Origin: Parafrigoribacterium mesophilum | GTDB taxonomy: Bacteria; Actinomycetota; Actinomycetes; Actinomycetales; Microbacteriaceae | Direction of reading: 5' to 3' | DNA length: 64,000 nucleotides | Assembly (NCBI RefSeq): GCF_039652555.1 | Contig: NZ_JBDJAF010000002.1 | Location: forward strand, 282,603-346,602 | Part shown: positions 54,658-64,000 of the stretch, one piece after another | Position numbering within the stretch: the first letter of the stretch is position 1 | How the letters are laid out: each line of letters starts with the position of its first letter | The notes under the pieces: generated by a model | What the model saw: only the letters and a program-made list of their open reading frames with translations | Told to the model about the DNA's origin: nothing | Database searches by the model: none | Position numbers and translations under genes: made by a program

Positions 54658-56037
54658 CTACGCGGCCGGAGGCGTGCTGCGACGGGTGCGCTGCCGGGAC
54701 CGCGGAGTGCGTGAGGTCTCCGGCTTCGACTCGGATGAGCGTTGCCCGGCCGGGGCGCCGGCCGCCGCTGTGCGCTGCGAGCGACCGCCCGAGTGCCGCT
54801 GACCGCCCGAGCGGGCCTTGTCGGTGCTCCGCGGCCGCACGGCGGCTGGACCGGCGCCGGGCAGGCGGCCCTTGGCTTCCGCGGGGATGTCCAGGTCCGT
54901 GTACAGGTGCGGGGACGACGAGTACGTCTCGATCGGCTCCGGCACGCCGAAGTCGAGCGCTTTGTTGATCAGCGTCCACTTGTGCATGTCGTCCCAGTCC
55001 ACGAAGGTGACGGCGATGCCGGTCTTGCCGGCCCGGCCGGTGCGGCCGACGCGGTGCAGGTAGTTCTTCTCGTCCTCGGGGATGGTGTGGTTGATCACGT
55101 GGGTCACGTCGTCGACGTCGATGCCGCGGGCGGCGACATCCGTGGCCACCATGACGTCCTTCTTGCCGGCCTTGAACGCGGCCATGGAGCGCTCGCGCGC
55201 CTCCTGGTTCATGTCGCCGTGCACCGCGGTGGTGTTGAAGCCGCGGTCGTGCAGCTCCTCGGCGAGCTTGGCGGCGGCGCGCTTGGTGCGCGTGAAGATC
55301 ACGGTTTTGCCGCGACCCTCGGCCTGCAGGATGCGCGCGATGACCTCGTCCTTGTCCAGGCTGTGCGCCCGGTAGACGACGTGCTTGATGTTGGCCTGCA
55401 TGAGGCCCTCATCGGGATCCGACGCGCGGATGTGGATGGGCCGGTTCATGAACCGGCGGGCGAGCGCCACCACCGGGCCGCGCATGGTGGCCGAGAACAG
55501 CATGGTGTGCCTGGTCGGGTTGGTCAACGCGAAGATCTTCTCCACGTCGGGCAGGAAGCCGAGGTCGAGCATCTTGTCGGCCTCGTCGAGCACCATCACC
55601 TTGACGTTCTTGAGCGACAGCAGGTGCTGCCCGGCGAGGTCGAGCAGCCGGCCCGGGGTGCCGACGACGACCTGCGCGCCGGCCTTGAGCTGCTCGATCT
55701 GGCCCTCGTAGGCCTTGCCGCCGTAGATGGCGACGACCTGGGTGGAGCGGTTGCTGGAGGCCAGCACGAGATCCTCGGCCACCTGCACGCACAGCTCGCG
55801 GGTGGGGACGACCACGAGCGCCTTCACGCCGGGCTCTGGATCGAGGCCGAGTTCCTGCAACAGCGGCAGGCCGAAGGCGAGAGTCTTGCCGGTTCCGGTC
55901 TTGGCCTGGCCGATGATGTCCTGGCCGGCGAGGCCCATCGGGATGCACTGCGTCTGGATCGGGAACGGTTCAACGATCCCTTCCGCCGCCAGCGCATCCA
56001 CCATGTCGTGGTCTATGGAGAGATCTGAAAATGTCAA
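54658..56037 (-). CDS. DEAD-box RNA helicase
   Basis: 459 residues if the TTG at 56037 is the start (MTFSDLSIDHDMVDALAAEG, fitting homologues); a GTG at 56079 would add 14 residues. Q motif FPIQTQ, Walker A AKTGTGKT, DEAD in MVLDEADKMLDLG, SAT in LFSATMRG, motif V ATDVAARGID, motif VI HRVGRTGRAG. A basic, Arg/Ser-rich C-terminal 75 residues (QRTRRSTPPAA at the end) likely bind RNA. Corresponds to the rhlE-type gene beside Rv3210c in mycobacteria. Confidence 0.92.
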   Translation of the reverse strand: MTFSDLSIDHDMVDALAAEGIVEPFPIQTQCIPMGLAGQDIIGQAKTGTGKTLAFGLPLLQELGLDPEPGVKALVVVPTRELCVQVAEDLVLASSNRSTQVVAIYGGKAYEGQIEQLKAGAQVVVGTPGRLLDLAGQHLLSLKNVKVMVLDEADKMLDLGFLPDVEKIFALTNPTRHTMLFSATMRGPVVALARRFMNRPIHIRASDPDEGLMQANIKHVVYRAHSLDKDEVIARILQAEGRGKTVIFTRTKRAAAKLAEELHDRGFNTTAVHGDMNQEARERSMAAFKAGKKDVMVATDVAARGIDVDDVTHVINHTIPEDEKNYLHRVGRTGRAGKTGIAVTFVDWDDMHKWTLINKALDFGVPEPIETYSSSPHLYTDLDIPAEAKGRLPGAGPAAVRPRSTDKARSGGQRHSGGRSQRTAAAGAPAGQRSSESKPETSRTPRSRQRTRRSTPPAA

Positions 56038-56206
56038 AAGAAGTACTGCCCTGTCATTAGGTGGAGCGGATACGCCCACTTTGTCGTCAGGGCGTAAAAC
56101 CCCCGTCAGAATAGGGGGACTGAGGCCAGTTTACCCGCCGTAGCTGCGCTGCGTCTGCGAGCGGGCCTCCGATGGCGCGTCGGCTTGTTGCCGTAGGCTA
56201 TTGGCC

Positions 56207-56932
56207 GTGGTCAGCTTGTTCGGTCGTCGTCGCGCCATCCGAGGCGGCGCCCCCAAGCCGAAATCGCGTCGCGATACCTCCTCGCTCGTGGTGAACCACG
56301 TCGGCCTGCGCGAATTGACCCCGGACATCGCCCGCTACCTCGGTCAGGCCGCCTATCTTCAGCTGTCGATTTTCGAGACGCTGACCGGATGCCTTGAGCC
56401 GGCTCCGTCGACAGCCGCGAAAGAGGCGGTCACCAAGATCGCCGCCGTGTCACTGGCCAAGCACCGCGGTCTCGTCGCGGAGATCGAGCGCCGCGGCGAT
56501 GACCCCGGCACGGTGATGGCGTCGTACTCGCGGCGCATCGACGAGTTCCGCCGCACCACGCTCGGCGCGGACTGGCACGAGACCCTGACCACCTGCTACG
56601 TCACCGCGGGCATCCTCGACGAGTTGTTCGTCAGCCTGGCTGAAGGGCTGCCCGGCGACTACCCGGCCAAGATGACAGCGCTGCTGTCCGGGGACGAAGA
56701 GTCACAACTTCTCGCCGCCGTGCTTCGTGACGCGATCGAGGCCAACCCGCGGCTGGCGTCCCGGCTGGCCATGTGGGGACGCCGCCTGGTCGGGGACACC
56801 CTGCTGATGGCGCGTGCCGCCCTCGCCCTGCCGGAAAATACCGCACCGGATGACGCGCGCCTCGAGCCCGTCTTCACCGAATTGATCGCGGCGCACACGC
56901 GCAGGATGGACGACCTGGGCCTGACCGCGTAG
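56207..56932 (+). CDS. Ferritin-like fold protein (MiaE-like, Rv3210c-type)
   Basis: 241 residues from the GTG at 56207. Basic N-terminus (FGRRRAIRGGAPKPKSRR) then an all-helical domain: YLQLSIFETLTGCLEPAP, KHRGLVAEIERRG, TCYVTAGILDELFVSLAEGL and AHTRRMDDLGL. Family members are described as ferritin-like fold-containing, related to tRNA hydroxylase MiaE; the diiron ligands cannot be fixed here by eye. Position next to the DEAD helicase and DUF3107 is conserved in actinobacteria. Confidence 0.8.
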   Translation: MVSLFGRRRAIRGGAPKPKSRRDTSSLVVNHVGLRELTPDIARYLGQAAYLQLSIFETLTGCLEPAPSTAAKEAVTKIAAVSLAKHRGLVAEIERRGDDPGTVMASYSRRIDEFRRTTLGADWHETLTTCYVTAGILDELFVSLAEGLPGDYPAKMTALLSGDEESQLLAAVLRDAIEANPRLASRLAMWGRRLVGDTLLMARAALALPENTAPDDARLEPVFTELIAAHTRRMDDLGLTA

Positions 56933-56938
56933 AACCGG

Positions 56939-57229
56939 CTACGCCTTGCTGAGCTTCTCGAACATCCGCTCGTCCGAGGCGGAGCGAACCCGCGCCAGCA
57001 CCAACCCGATGAGCGCCGACGCGGCAACCGCCGCCGCCAAGGCGATCACCCAGATCCAGCCGCCGTCGAACTTCCAGCCCGCCCAGGTGAGCCCGGCCCA
57101 CACCACCGCCGTCGCGGCGCCGGCCGCCGCCGGCAGCAGGGCAGCACCGTAGCTGTCCTTGCCCGGCAGCAGGTAGTACACGCCGATCCCGAGGAGCAGG
57201 CCCCCCAGGACGACGAACAGCATCTCCAT
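56939..57229 (-). CDS. Small membrane protein (three helices)
   Basis: 96 residues. Helices about 3-22 (MLFVVLGGLLLGIGVYYLLP), 28-50 and 58-82, then a polar tail (RVRSASDERMFEKLSKA). Two bases downstream of DUF3107 and presumably cotranscribed. Function unknown. Confidence 0.7.
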   Translation of the reverse strand: MEMLFVVLGGLLLGIGVYYLLPGKDSYGAALLPAAAGAATAVVWAGLTWAGWKFDGGWIWVIALAAAVAASALIGLVLARVRSASDERMFEKLSKA

Positions 57230-57231
57230 GC

Positions 57232-57456
57232 TCAGGCGACGAAACCGATGCGGCGGGACTCCTCCGAGCCGACCTCGATGTAGGCGAACGTCGCCATCGG
57301 AACAATGAAAATCCGTCCCTTGTTGTCGAGAAGCTTCATGAATTTGGCGCCGGACTCCAGTGCCTCTTGCACAATGTTCTCGACGTCGTTGCCGGACTGC
57401 GAGGATTCGAAATTGATCTCGCGGGAAGTATTGATGATGCCGATGCGAATGTCCAC
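57232..57456 (-). CDS. DUF3107 family protein
   Basis: 74 residues, MDIRIGIINTSREINFESSQ to AYIEVGSEESRRIGFVA: full-length DUF3107 (Rv3208A/TB9.4-like), a small beta-alpha protein with an ATP-binding-like pattern of unknown function. Divergent from the AdnA gene, as in mycobacteria. Confidence 0.9.
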   Translation of the reverse strand: MDIRIGIINTSREINFESSQSGNDVENIVQEALESGAKFMKLLDNKGRIFIVPMATFAYIEVGSEESRRIGFVA

Positions 57457-57530
57457 GCGCCTAGATTACGACAGAACAGCGGCGGACCGCGCTCCCGTTC
57501 ACTGTCGGCGCAAGCCGCTAGCGTTCAGAC

Positions 57531-60500
57531 ATGAGCAAACTCGACCTGTCCCAGTCGGCGGTGCTCGCCCTGCCGCAGGATGCCTGCGCGGCGGTGCTCG
57601 GCGCGCCGGGCACCGGTAAGACCAGCACGCTCATCGAACTCGTGGCGCAGCGGGTGCTCGCGGACGGCTGGCCGCCGGAGGAGGTGCTCGTGCTCACCAC
57701 CTCCAGGTCCACGGCGACAGCACTGCGCGACTCACTCGCCCTCCGACTGGGCATCGCCACCAGCGGCCCGCTCGCCCGCACCGTCAACTCGATCGCGTTC
57801 GATATCGTCGGAAACGACCGGCGGGCCTCCGGCGGCACGCCGCCGCGGCTGCTCACCGGATCGGACCAGGACAGCGACATCGGCCACCTGCTCGCCGGGC
57901 ACCTCGCCGACGGCACCGGCCCCGACTGGCCCGATCCGCTCGGCCCCGACGTGCGCCGCCTGCGCGGATTCCGCACCGAGTTGCGTGAACTGATGATGCG
58001 CGCCACCGAATACGACGTCACGCCGAGCCGGTTGCGCGCCCTCGGACTGCACCACGGGCATCCGGAATGGGTCGCCGCCGCCGACTTCACCGCCGAGTAT
58101 CTGCAGGTGATGGGCGGCGCCCGGCCCGACCAACTCGACTCCGCCGAGCTGGTGCGTGCCGCCTGCCTGGCGCTGGCGGACGGCGAGCCGGGCGAAACGG
58201 TCGCGGCGTTGAAGCTGGTGCTGGTCGACGACCTGCAGGAGGCGACCAAATCCACCGTCAACCTGATCGCCGCGCTGGCTCGCCGGGGGATCGCGGTCGT
58301 CGCGTTCGGGGACCCCGATGTCGCCACGAACGCGTTCCGCGGCGGCGAACCGGATGTGCTGGGGCGGCTGGGCGCCGTGCTCGGCCGGCAGGTCAGCACC
58401 CTGAACCTGGGAACCGTCTACCGGCACGGTCCGGGCTTGCGCGGCTTCACCCGCGCCATCACCGACCGGATCGGCACGGCCGGCACGGTCGGTCACCGCA
58501 GCGCCGGCAGTCTCGGCGCGGCGCGCGCCGAGGCGGTGCTGCGGCTGACCGCCGGCACACCGGCGCGCGAAGCGGCGACGGTCGCTCGCCGGCTGCGGGA
58601 GCATCATCTGCTCGGCGGCATCGGCTGGCAGCAGATGGCGGTGATCGTTCGCAGCGGCGCCCAGGTGCCCGCGGTGGCGCGGGCGCTCGCCCTGGCCGAC
58701 GTGCCGACCCGCACCGCGTCGGGCGGAACCGCGCTGCGCGACCACGGCGCCGCGAGGAACCTGCTGGGCGTTGTCGATGTCGGTATCGGCCGCACGCCGC
58801 TGACCCCCGAACGGGCCGGCGAGCTGCTGCTCGGCCCGTTCGGCGGCCTAGACCGGCTGGCGCTGCGCCGGCTGCGTCTGGCGCTGCGCGCCGAGGAACT
58901 GGCCGGCGACGGCCGTCGCAGCAGCGACGAACTACTCGTGGATGCACTGTCGGCCCCCGGACGGCTGGCCAGCATCGACTCCCGCGTCGCCCGGAACGCC
59001 GACCACCTGGCCGGCACGCTCGCGGAGGTGCGCGCGCTGGCGGCCTCCGGGGGAACGATCGAGGAGTTGCTCTGGCTGGTGTGGAAGCGCAGCGGACTGG
59101 CCGACGCCTGGCGCACGCAGGCGCTCGGCACCGGCATCCTCGCGGCGGAGGCCAACAACAACCTCGACGGGGTGCTCGCCCTGTTCACCGCGGCGACCCG
59201 GTTCGTGGAACGGCAACCCGACTCCGGCCCGAGCGTGTTCCTCGAGGCGGTGCTCGACGCCGAGGTGCCGGAAGACACCCTGTCGCCCCGCTCCGGCGGC
59301 GACAGCGTGCTCGTGACCACACCGTCGGGTGCCATCGGCCTCGAATTCGAGGTGGTCGCCCTGCTCGGGGTGCAGGACGGTATCTGGCCGAACCTCAAGT
59401 CCCGCGGGTCGCTGCTCTACCCTCAGGAGTTCGCCCGCGTCGTGAGCGGCCAGCCGGAAGGGATCGACGGACGCAAAGAGGTGCTGCACGATGAACTGCG
59501 GATGTTCGCACTCGCCGTGTCCCGCGCCCGAGCGCAGGTCATCGTCTCGGCCGTGGCAAACGACGATGAAGCGGCCAGCGTCTTCTTCGCGCTGCTGCCG
59601 CGCGACGCCGCGACCTGCGATCCGGCACCGCTGCCACCGCTGTCGCTGCGCGGACTCACCGGGGCGTTGCGGCGCGAGCTGGCTTCGCCGGCGGATGCCG
59701 CCTCGGCGCGCCAGGCGGCATCCGCCCTGGCACGGCTCGCGTCGGAGCAGGTGCCGGGCGCGGACCCTGCGCAGTGGCACGGCACGCTGCCGCTGTCGAG
59801 CCTGGAGCCGCTCTTCGACGACGACGAGCCGGTGCCGGTCTCCCCGTCCAAACTGGAATTGTTCGAAGAGTCACCGCTGGACTGGTTCATCCAGTCCGTC
59901 TCCGGCGGCAGCTCCAGCACCGCCATGGGAATCGGCACGATCGTGCACTGGGCCATGGAGACCGCCACCGACCCGAGCGTCGACGCGTTGACCGCCGCCA
60001 TCGAGAGCCGCTGGAACGAGCTCGTCTTCGAGTCGCCCTGGCTCGCGGAACAACAAAAGCGGGCCGCCCGCATCCTCGCCGGCGGCCTGGCCGAATACCT
60101 CGGCGACTTCGCCGGTGCCGGCAAGGAGCTGGTCGCCGCCGAAGGAAGATTCACGCTGTCAGTGGGCCGCGCTACCGTGAACGGGTCCATCGACCGCGTG
60201 GAACGCTCCCGCGACGGGTCGGTAGTGATCGTGGATCTGAAAACGGGGAACGCCATCACGAGCGCAGACGCCATCAACGCGCATCCGCAACTGGGCGCCT
60301 ACCAGCTCGCCTACGCCGCCGGCGTGCTCGACGACTTTCTCGGCGAACTGGGGGAGCACCACGGCGGCGGCGCCAAGTTGCTGTACGTCAAGAAGGGCAT
60401 CCGCGGCAAAGGCTACCGCGAAGGCATCCAGCAGCCGCTGGACGAAGAGCAACTGGAAGGATTCCGCACCCGCATCCGGCAGGCAGCCATCGGCATGGCC

Positions 60501-60596
60501 GCCGCGCAGTTCCGCGGCAGCGTCGACGTCGACCAGTGGGGTTGGGACACCGCCGCCCGGGCCCTGCACCGGGTGAGAGCCGTGTGCAGTGACTGA
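57531..60596 (+). CDS. adnA: AdnA-like ATP-dependent helicase-nuclease subunit
   Basis: 1021 residues. Superfamily 1 helicase with Walker A LGAPGTGKTSTL (about 22-33) and a motif II of the form LVLVDDLQEAT, that is DD-x-Q instead of DE-x-Q. Motif III lies in VVAFGDPDVATNAFRGG and motif VI in ALAVSRARAQVIVS. A C-terminal RecB-like PD-(D/E)xK nuclease is seen in GSIDRVERS and IVDLKTGNAI followed by QLGAYQLAY. Overlaps the second subunit by 8 bases. By family knowledge AdnAB resects double-strand breaks in actinobacteria. Confidence 0.88.
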   Translation: MSKLDLSQSAVLALPQDACAAVLGAPGTGKTSTLIELVAQRVLADGWPPEEVLVLTTSRSTATALRDSLALRLGIATSGPLARTVNSIAFDIVGNDRRASGGTPPRLLTGSDQDSDIGHLLAGHLADGTGPDWPDPLGPDVRRLRGFRTELRELMMRATEYDVTPSRLRALGLHHGHPEWVAAADFTAEYLQVMGGARPDQLDSAELVRAACLALADGEPGETVAALKLVLVDDLQEATKSTVNLIAALARRGIAVVAFGDPDVATNAFRGGEPDVLGRLGAVLGRQVSTLNLGTVYRHGPGLRGFTRAITDRIGTAGTVGHRSAGSLGAARAEAVLRLTAGTPAREAATVARRLREHHLLGGIGWQQMAVIVRSGAQVPAVARALALADVPTRTASGGTALRDHGAARNLLGVVDVGIGRTPLTPERAGELLLGPFGGLDRLALRRLRLALRAEELAGDGRRSSDELLVDALSAPGRLASIDSRVARNADHLAGTLAEVRALAASGGTIEELLWLVWKRSGLADAWRTQALGTGILAAEANNNLDGVLALFTAATRFVERQPDSGPSVFLEAVLDAEVPEDTLSPRSGGDSVLVTTPSGAIGLEFEVVALLGVQDGIWPNLKSRGSLLYPQEFARVVSGQPEGIDGRKEVLHDELRMFALAVSRARAQVIVSAVANDDEAASVFFALLPRDAATCDPAPLPPLSLRGLTGALRRELASPADAASARQAASALARLASEQVPGADPAQWHGTLPLSSLEPLFDDDEPVPVSPSKLELFEESPLDWFIQSVSGGSSSTAMGIGTIVHWAMETATDPSVDALTAAIESRWNELVFESPWLAEQQKRAARILAGGLAEYLGDFAGAGKELVAAEGRFTLSVGRATVNGSIDRVERSRDGSVVIVDLKTGNAITSADAINAHPQLGAYQLAYAAGVLDDFLGELGEHHGGGAKLLYVKKGIRGKGYREGIQQPLDEEQLEGFRTRIRQAAIGMAAAQFRGSVDVDQWGWDTAARALHRVRAVCSD

Positions 60597-63500
60597 TTCG
60601 CTCACCCTTCCCGCGGCGGCACCGGCCGGCGCCGACCTGCGTGCCACCGACATCGCCGCCGCCATCGGGTTGCCCAGACCCACCGCCCAGCAGGTGGCGA
60701 TCATCGAAGCCCCGCTCGCGCCCGCCCTGGTCATCGCCGGCGCCGGCAGCGGCAAAACCGAGACGATGGCCAGCCGGGTGCTCTGGCTGCTGGCCACCGG
60801 GCAGGTGCGGCCGGGGGAGATCCTCGGTCTCACCTTCACCCGCAAGGCGGCCGGTGAACTGTCCGCGCGCATCCGGGAACGCATCACGCAACTCAGCAGC
60901 CACGGGCTGCTGCCGGGTGAGTATGACGAATTCGACCCGCCGGTCGTGGCCACCTACAACTCCTTCGCCAACACGATCTATCGCGACCATGCGCTGCTGA
61001 TCGGCCGGGAGGCCGACGGGGCGGTGCTGGGCGAGGCGTCCGCGTGGCAACTGGCCAGGACGCTGGTGGTGCGTTCGACCGACAGCCGGCTGCCGGACCT
61101 GGAGAAGAGCGTCGACACCGTCACCAAGGCGGTGCTCGCACTCAGTCACGCCCTCAGCGAGAACGTCGCCGACACCGATGCGGTGCGGGAAATGGCGCGC
61201 ACCTTCGCCGCCGTCGGCGACCTCCCTTCCGGCGGCAAGGGCGATTATGCGCGGGTCGTGGACCTGGCGCGCACCGTCGGCGCCCTTCCGGTGCTCCTCG
61301 ACCTCGCCGAACAGTTCGCGCACGAGAAGCTGCGCCACGGTTTCGTCGAGTACTCCGATCAGGTGGCGCTGGCCCTGCAGATCGTGCGGACCGTTCCGAA
61401 GGTCGCCGCCGAGCACCGGGACCGGTTCAAGGTCGTGCTGCTCGACGAGTACCAGGACACCAGCGTCGTGCAGACCTGGCTGCTGGCGGAACTGTTCCGC
61501 GGGCATCCGGTGATGGCCGTCGGCGATCCGAACCAATCGATTTACGGATGGCGCGGGGCCAGCGCCGCGAACCTGGAACAGTTCGGTGGGCAGTTCGCCC
61601 AGGGCGACGCGCTGCACTTCTCGTTGTCGACGAGCTGGCGCAACGGCCACGGCATTCTCGCGGTGGCCAACGCCATCGCGCAGCCGCTGGCTGCCCACAG
61701 CCGCGTGGGCGTGGAACGGCTCGATGCGTCACCCACCGCGTCGGGCGGGCGAGTGGAGGTGGTGTTCGAGGAAACCCTGCCAGAGGAAGCCGACGCGGTC
61801 GCGCTGTGGCTGAAGGAACGGCTGGCCGTGCGCGGTCCGCACGGGAAACTGCCCACCGCGGCCATGCTGTTCCGCGCCCGCAAAACCCAGGGCGTGTTCA
61901 TCGAGGCCCTGCGCCGCCACGGCGTGCCGTTTCACGTACTCGGAGTCGGCGGTTTGATGGCCGAACCGGAAATCGCCGACCTGGTCTGCGCGCTCACCGT
62001 CATCCACGACCCGAACGCCGGCTCGGAGCTGGTGCGACTGCTGTCCGGATCCCGTTGGCGCATCGGCGTGCGGGACCTGCGCGCGCTCAGCCGCCTGGCC
62101 AGCAAACTCCGCGACCGCGACTACGCGCAGCGCGCGCTGGACGACCTGGTGAAGCAACGGATGCGTGATTCCGTCGCCGACTCCGAGGGTGCCTCCATCG
62201 TGGACGCGCTGGATTTTCTGGCTCATACCGCCCCGTCGCACTCGTTTCTGACCGACTTCACCGAGGTCGGACTGACCCGACTGCGGCAGGCGGGACTCAC
62301 ACTGGCACGGCTGCGCGCCCGCTCCACGCTCGATCTGCTCGACTTCATCACCCTCGTCGAGCAGGACTTTCTGCTCGATATTGAAATCGCCGCGAACGAG
62401 TGCCGTCCGCTCGGCTCGGCCAACCTCGACGCCTTTTTCGACGCCGTCAACGGATACCTCGCGGTCAACGAGATCGCCGGACTGGGCGGGTTCCTCAGCT
62501 GGCTGCGGGAGGCGGAATGGCGTGATGGGCTCTCGCCGCGCCCGGAGGACGCCGAGCCGGGAACCGTGCAACTGCTGACCATCCACGGCTCCAAGGGTCT
62601 GGAATGGGACATCGTCGCGGTACCGCGGCAGGTGGAAAAGGAGATGCCCGCCACCGGCAGGGAGGGTTCCAACGGCTGGCTCGGTTTCGGCACATTACCC
62701 TACGAGTTCCGTGGTGACGCGCCCGAGCTGCCGAAGTTCGGGTGGCGACAGGCGGCCAGCCGTAAGGAGCTGTTGGAGCTGAAGGCCGGCTTCAAACAGG
62801 AGGTCACGCAGCGCCATGAATTGGAGGAACGCCGGCTCGCCTACGTCGCGGTGACCCGGGCCCGGCATTCCCTGCTGCTCAGCGGATCATTCTGGGCGAC
62901 CCACACCGCCGCTCGCGGGCCGAGCCCGTTTCTGCTTCCGCTCGCCGCAGACGGCATCCTCGGCGAACTGCCCACTGTCAGCGAGTTCACCGAAAGCCCG
63001 CTCGGCGATTCCGCCGACACGATCGTGTGGCCGCTGGATCCACTGGGAAGCCGCCGCACCGTGCTGGAGCGCGCCGCCGAGCTGGTGCGGGACGCGCAAC
63101 GCGGCCACGCCGTGATTGCGGATGCGCCGGTGCCGGATGCCGGACCGTGGCAGAAGCAACTCGAGCTGCTGCTGACCGAACGCGACCGCGCCGCCCGCCC
63201 GGCCCGGGTCGCGCTCCCGGCCCGGGTGCCCGCCTCCCGGTTCAAGGACTACATCACCGATTTCGAGGCCGTCGCGGGAACGCTGGTGCGACCCATGCCG
63301 CAGCAGCCGTACCGGGCGACCCGACTGGGGACACTGTTCCACGGCTGGGTGGAGGAGCGGTACGGAATCGGCGGATCCAGCGAGGTGATCGACGTGATCG
63401 ATTCCGAACTCGACCTGGCGACCGGCGACGACTCGGTGAATTCCGGCGAACTGGCCCGGCTCCAGCAGATCTTCGAACATTCGCCGTGGGCGGCGCTGAA

Positions 63501-63822
63501 ACCGCTCGAGGTGGAGCGGGAGATCCACCTTCCGTTCGCAGGCCGCACCGTGGTGTGCAAGATCGACGCCGTGTACTTCACGGAGGGCCGTTACGAGATC
63601 GTCGACTGGAAGACCGGAAAGGCTCCCACCGGCGCCGCGGATGTGCGCCAACGGCAACTGCAATTGGCCCTGTACCGGCTCGCATACGCCCGGTGGAAGA
63701 ACATCGATCCCGAACTGATCGACGCGGTCTTCTATTTCGTCAGCGACGATCTCGTGGTGCGGCCCGAGCGGCTCTTCGACGAGGCGGAGCTCCTCAACCT
63801 CTGGTACGCCACCGTCGGGTGA
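60589..63822 (+). CDS. adnB: AdnB-like ATP-dependent helicase-nuclease subunit
   Basis: 1077 residues from a GTG overlapping adnA. UvrD/PcrA-type motor: Walker A IAGAGSGKTETMASRV (near 49-58), motif II VLLDEYQDTS, motif III AVGDPNQSIYGWRGA, motif IV SWRNGHGI, motif V LTIHGSKGLEWD, motif VI VAVTRARHSLLLSGS. C-terminal nuclease with KIDAVYFTEGRYEIVDWKTG and RQRQLQLALYRLAYA. Complete motifs suggest this is the main motor of the dimer. Followed by the end of an insertion sequence. Confidence 0.9.
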   Translation: MTDSLTLPAAAPAGADLRATDIAAAIGLPRPTAQQVAIIEAPLAPALVIAGAGSGKTETMASRVLWLLATGQVRPGEILGLTFTRKAAGELSARIRERITQLSSHGLLPGEYDEFDPPVVATYNSFANTIYRDHALLIGREADGAVLGEASAWQLARTLVVRSTDSRLPDLEKSVDTVTKAVLALSHALSENVADTDAVREMARTFAAVGDLPSGGKGDYARVVDLARTVGALPVLLDLAEQFAHEKLRHGFVEYSDQVALALQIVRTVPKVAAEHRDRFKVVLLDEYQDTSVVQTWLLAELFRGHPVMAVGDPNQSIYGWRGASAANLEQFGGQFAQGDALHFSLSTSWRNGHGILAVANAIAQPLAAHSRVGVERLDASPTASGGRVEVVFEETLPEEADAVALWLKERLAVRGPHGKLPTAAMLFRARKTQGVFIEALRRHGVPFHVLGVGGLMAEPEIADLVCALTVIHDPNAGSELVRLLSGSRWRIGVRDLRALSRLASKLRDRDYAQRALDDLVKQRMRDSVADSEGASIVDALDFLAHTAPSHSFLTDFTEVGLTRLRQAGLTLARLRARSTLDLLDFITLVEQDFLLDIEIAANECRPLGSANLDAFFDAVNGYLAVNEIAGLGGFLSWLREAEWRDGLSPRPEDAEPGTVQLLTIHGSKGLEWDIVAVPRQVEKEMPATGREGSNGWLGFGTLPYEFRGDAPELPKFGWRQAASRKELLELKAGFKQEVTQRHELEERRLAYVAVTRARHSLLLSGSFWATHTAARGPSPFLLPLAADGILGELPTVSEFTESPLGDSADTIVWPLDPLGSRRTVLERAAELVRDAQRGHAVIADAPVPDAGPWQKQLELLLTERDRAARPARVALPARVPASRFKDYITDFEAVAGTLVRPMPQQPYRATRLGTLFHGWVEERYGIGGSSEVIDVIDSELDLATGDDSVNSGELARLQQIFEHSPWAALKPLEVEREIHLPFAGRTVVCKIDAVYFTEGRYEIVDWKTGKAPTGAADVRQRQLQLALYRLAYARWKNIDPELIDAVFYFVSDDLVVRPERLFDEAELLNLWYATVG

Positions 63823-63843
63823 CTCCCGCCGACCGTTAGCGGC

Positions 63844-63999
63844 CTAGCTGTACTGCCCAGGGACGTTGGTTAACCGGGTGATGGGTGGTTTGGCTCCGAT
63901 CGCGGTGTGGGGCCTGTGGTGATTGTATTCGTGGAGCCAGGCCGGGAGGGCTGCGCGGCGGGCTGATTCGCTGTTGTAGTGGCGTTTGAACGCCCAGCC
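63844..63999 (-). CDS. IS481-family transposase, C-terminal part (cut by window edge)
   Basis: Minus-strand frame running in from the right edge: GWAFKRHYNSESARRAALPA then WLHEYNHHRPHTAIGAKPPI and TRLTNVPGQYS, stop at 63844-63846. The LHEYNHHRPHTA(I/L)GxKPP signature with a C-terminal NxPGQY is the end of an IS481-type DDE transposase. The catalytic core lies outside the window. The insertion sequence end should be at about 63830-63845, directly after adnB. Confidence 0.85.
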   Translation of the reverse strand, partial: GWAFKRHYNSESARRAALPAWLHEYNHHRPHTAIGAKPPITRLTNVPGQYS

Positions 64000-64000
64000 G

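Overview
The window is a high-GC actinobacterial chromosome segment. The gene content fits Microbacteriaceae (a Cryobacterium-, Leifsonia- or Salinibacterium-like organism). The main evidence is gene order: ahcY, mtrA-mtrB-lpqB, a ComF-like phosphoribosyltransferase, hpf, secA, an Rv3235-family gene, a PdtaS-like kinase convergent with whiB1, a DEAD-box helicase next to a ferritin-like gene and DUF3107, and an AdnA/AdnB-type helicase-nuclease pair. These follow the order of the homologous Mycobacterium tuberculosis region. The genus itself is inference.

Layout. 1-8.9 kb: the tail of a DUF222/HNH gene, then a cell-envelope block (giant GT2 membrane glycosyltransferase, DUF5719, metallopeptidase-fold protein, DUF3499, phosphomannomutase) and ahcY. 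9-11.1 kb: two secreted low-complexity repeat proteins, the second with chaplin-like 56-residue repeats and an LAXTG sorting signal. 11.1-19.3 kb: aquaporin, RDD protein, SpoIIM-like protein, and a translationally coupled MoxR/DUF58/DUF4350/DUF4129/membrane-protein operon. 19.4-28.0 kb: mtrA-mtrB-lpqB, ComF-like, hpf, secA. 28.0-35.2 kb: Rv3235-family gene, an HTH protein, two Tad/Cpa-like genes, pdtaS, whiB1, panD, bcp and tRNA-Lys(CUU).

35.2-43 kb is the accessory part. Base composition is more AT-rich and intergenic gaps are long. It holds an intact orphan fliG with what looks like a fliF tail, two tandem SGNH-hydrolase paralogues whose active-site residues have decayed in complementary ways, and a small secreted-protein locus. 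In that locus a cysteine-rich HTH regulator is flanked by two promoters that share the same operator-like element. 43-63.8 kb returns to ordinary metabolism: glycosyltransferase, a pstS preceded by three 11-bp PHO-box repeats but without pstCAB, M18 aminopeptidase, MFS transporter, a DUF3311/sodium:solute symporter pair, a broken GMC oxidoreductase, a DSD1-type PLP enzyme, PHP phosphoesterase, DEAD helicase, DUF3107 and the AdnAB pair. The window ends inside an IS481-type transposase.

Dispersed elements include a 42-bp palindromic repeat found identically after ahcY and after lpqB, several strong hairpin terminators, and a 17-bp inverted repeat in the ahcY leader. No CRISPR array, rRNA or intact prophage is visible.
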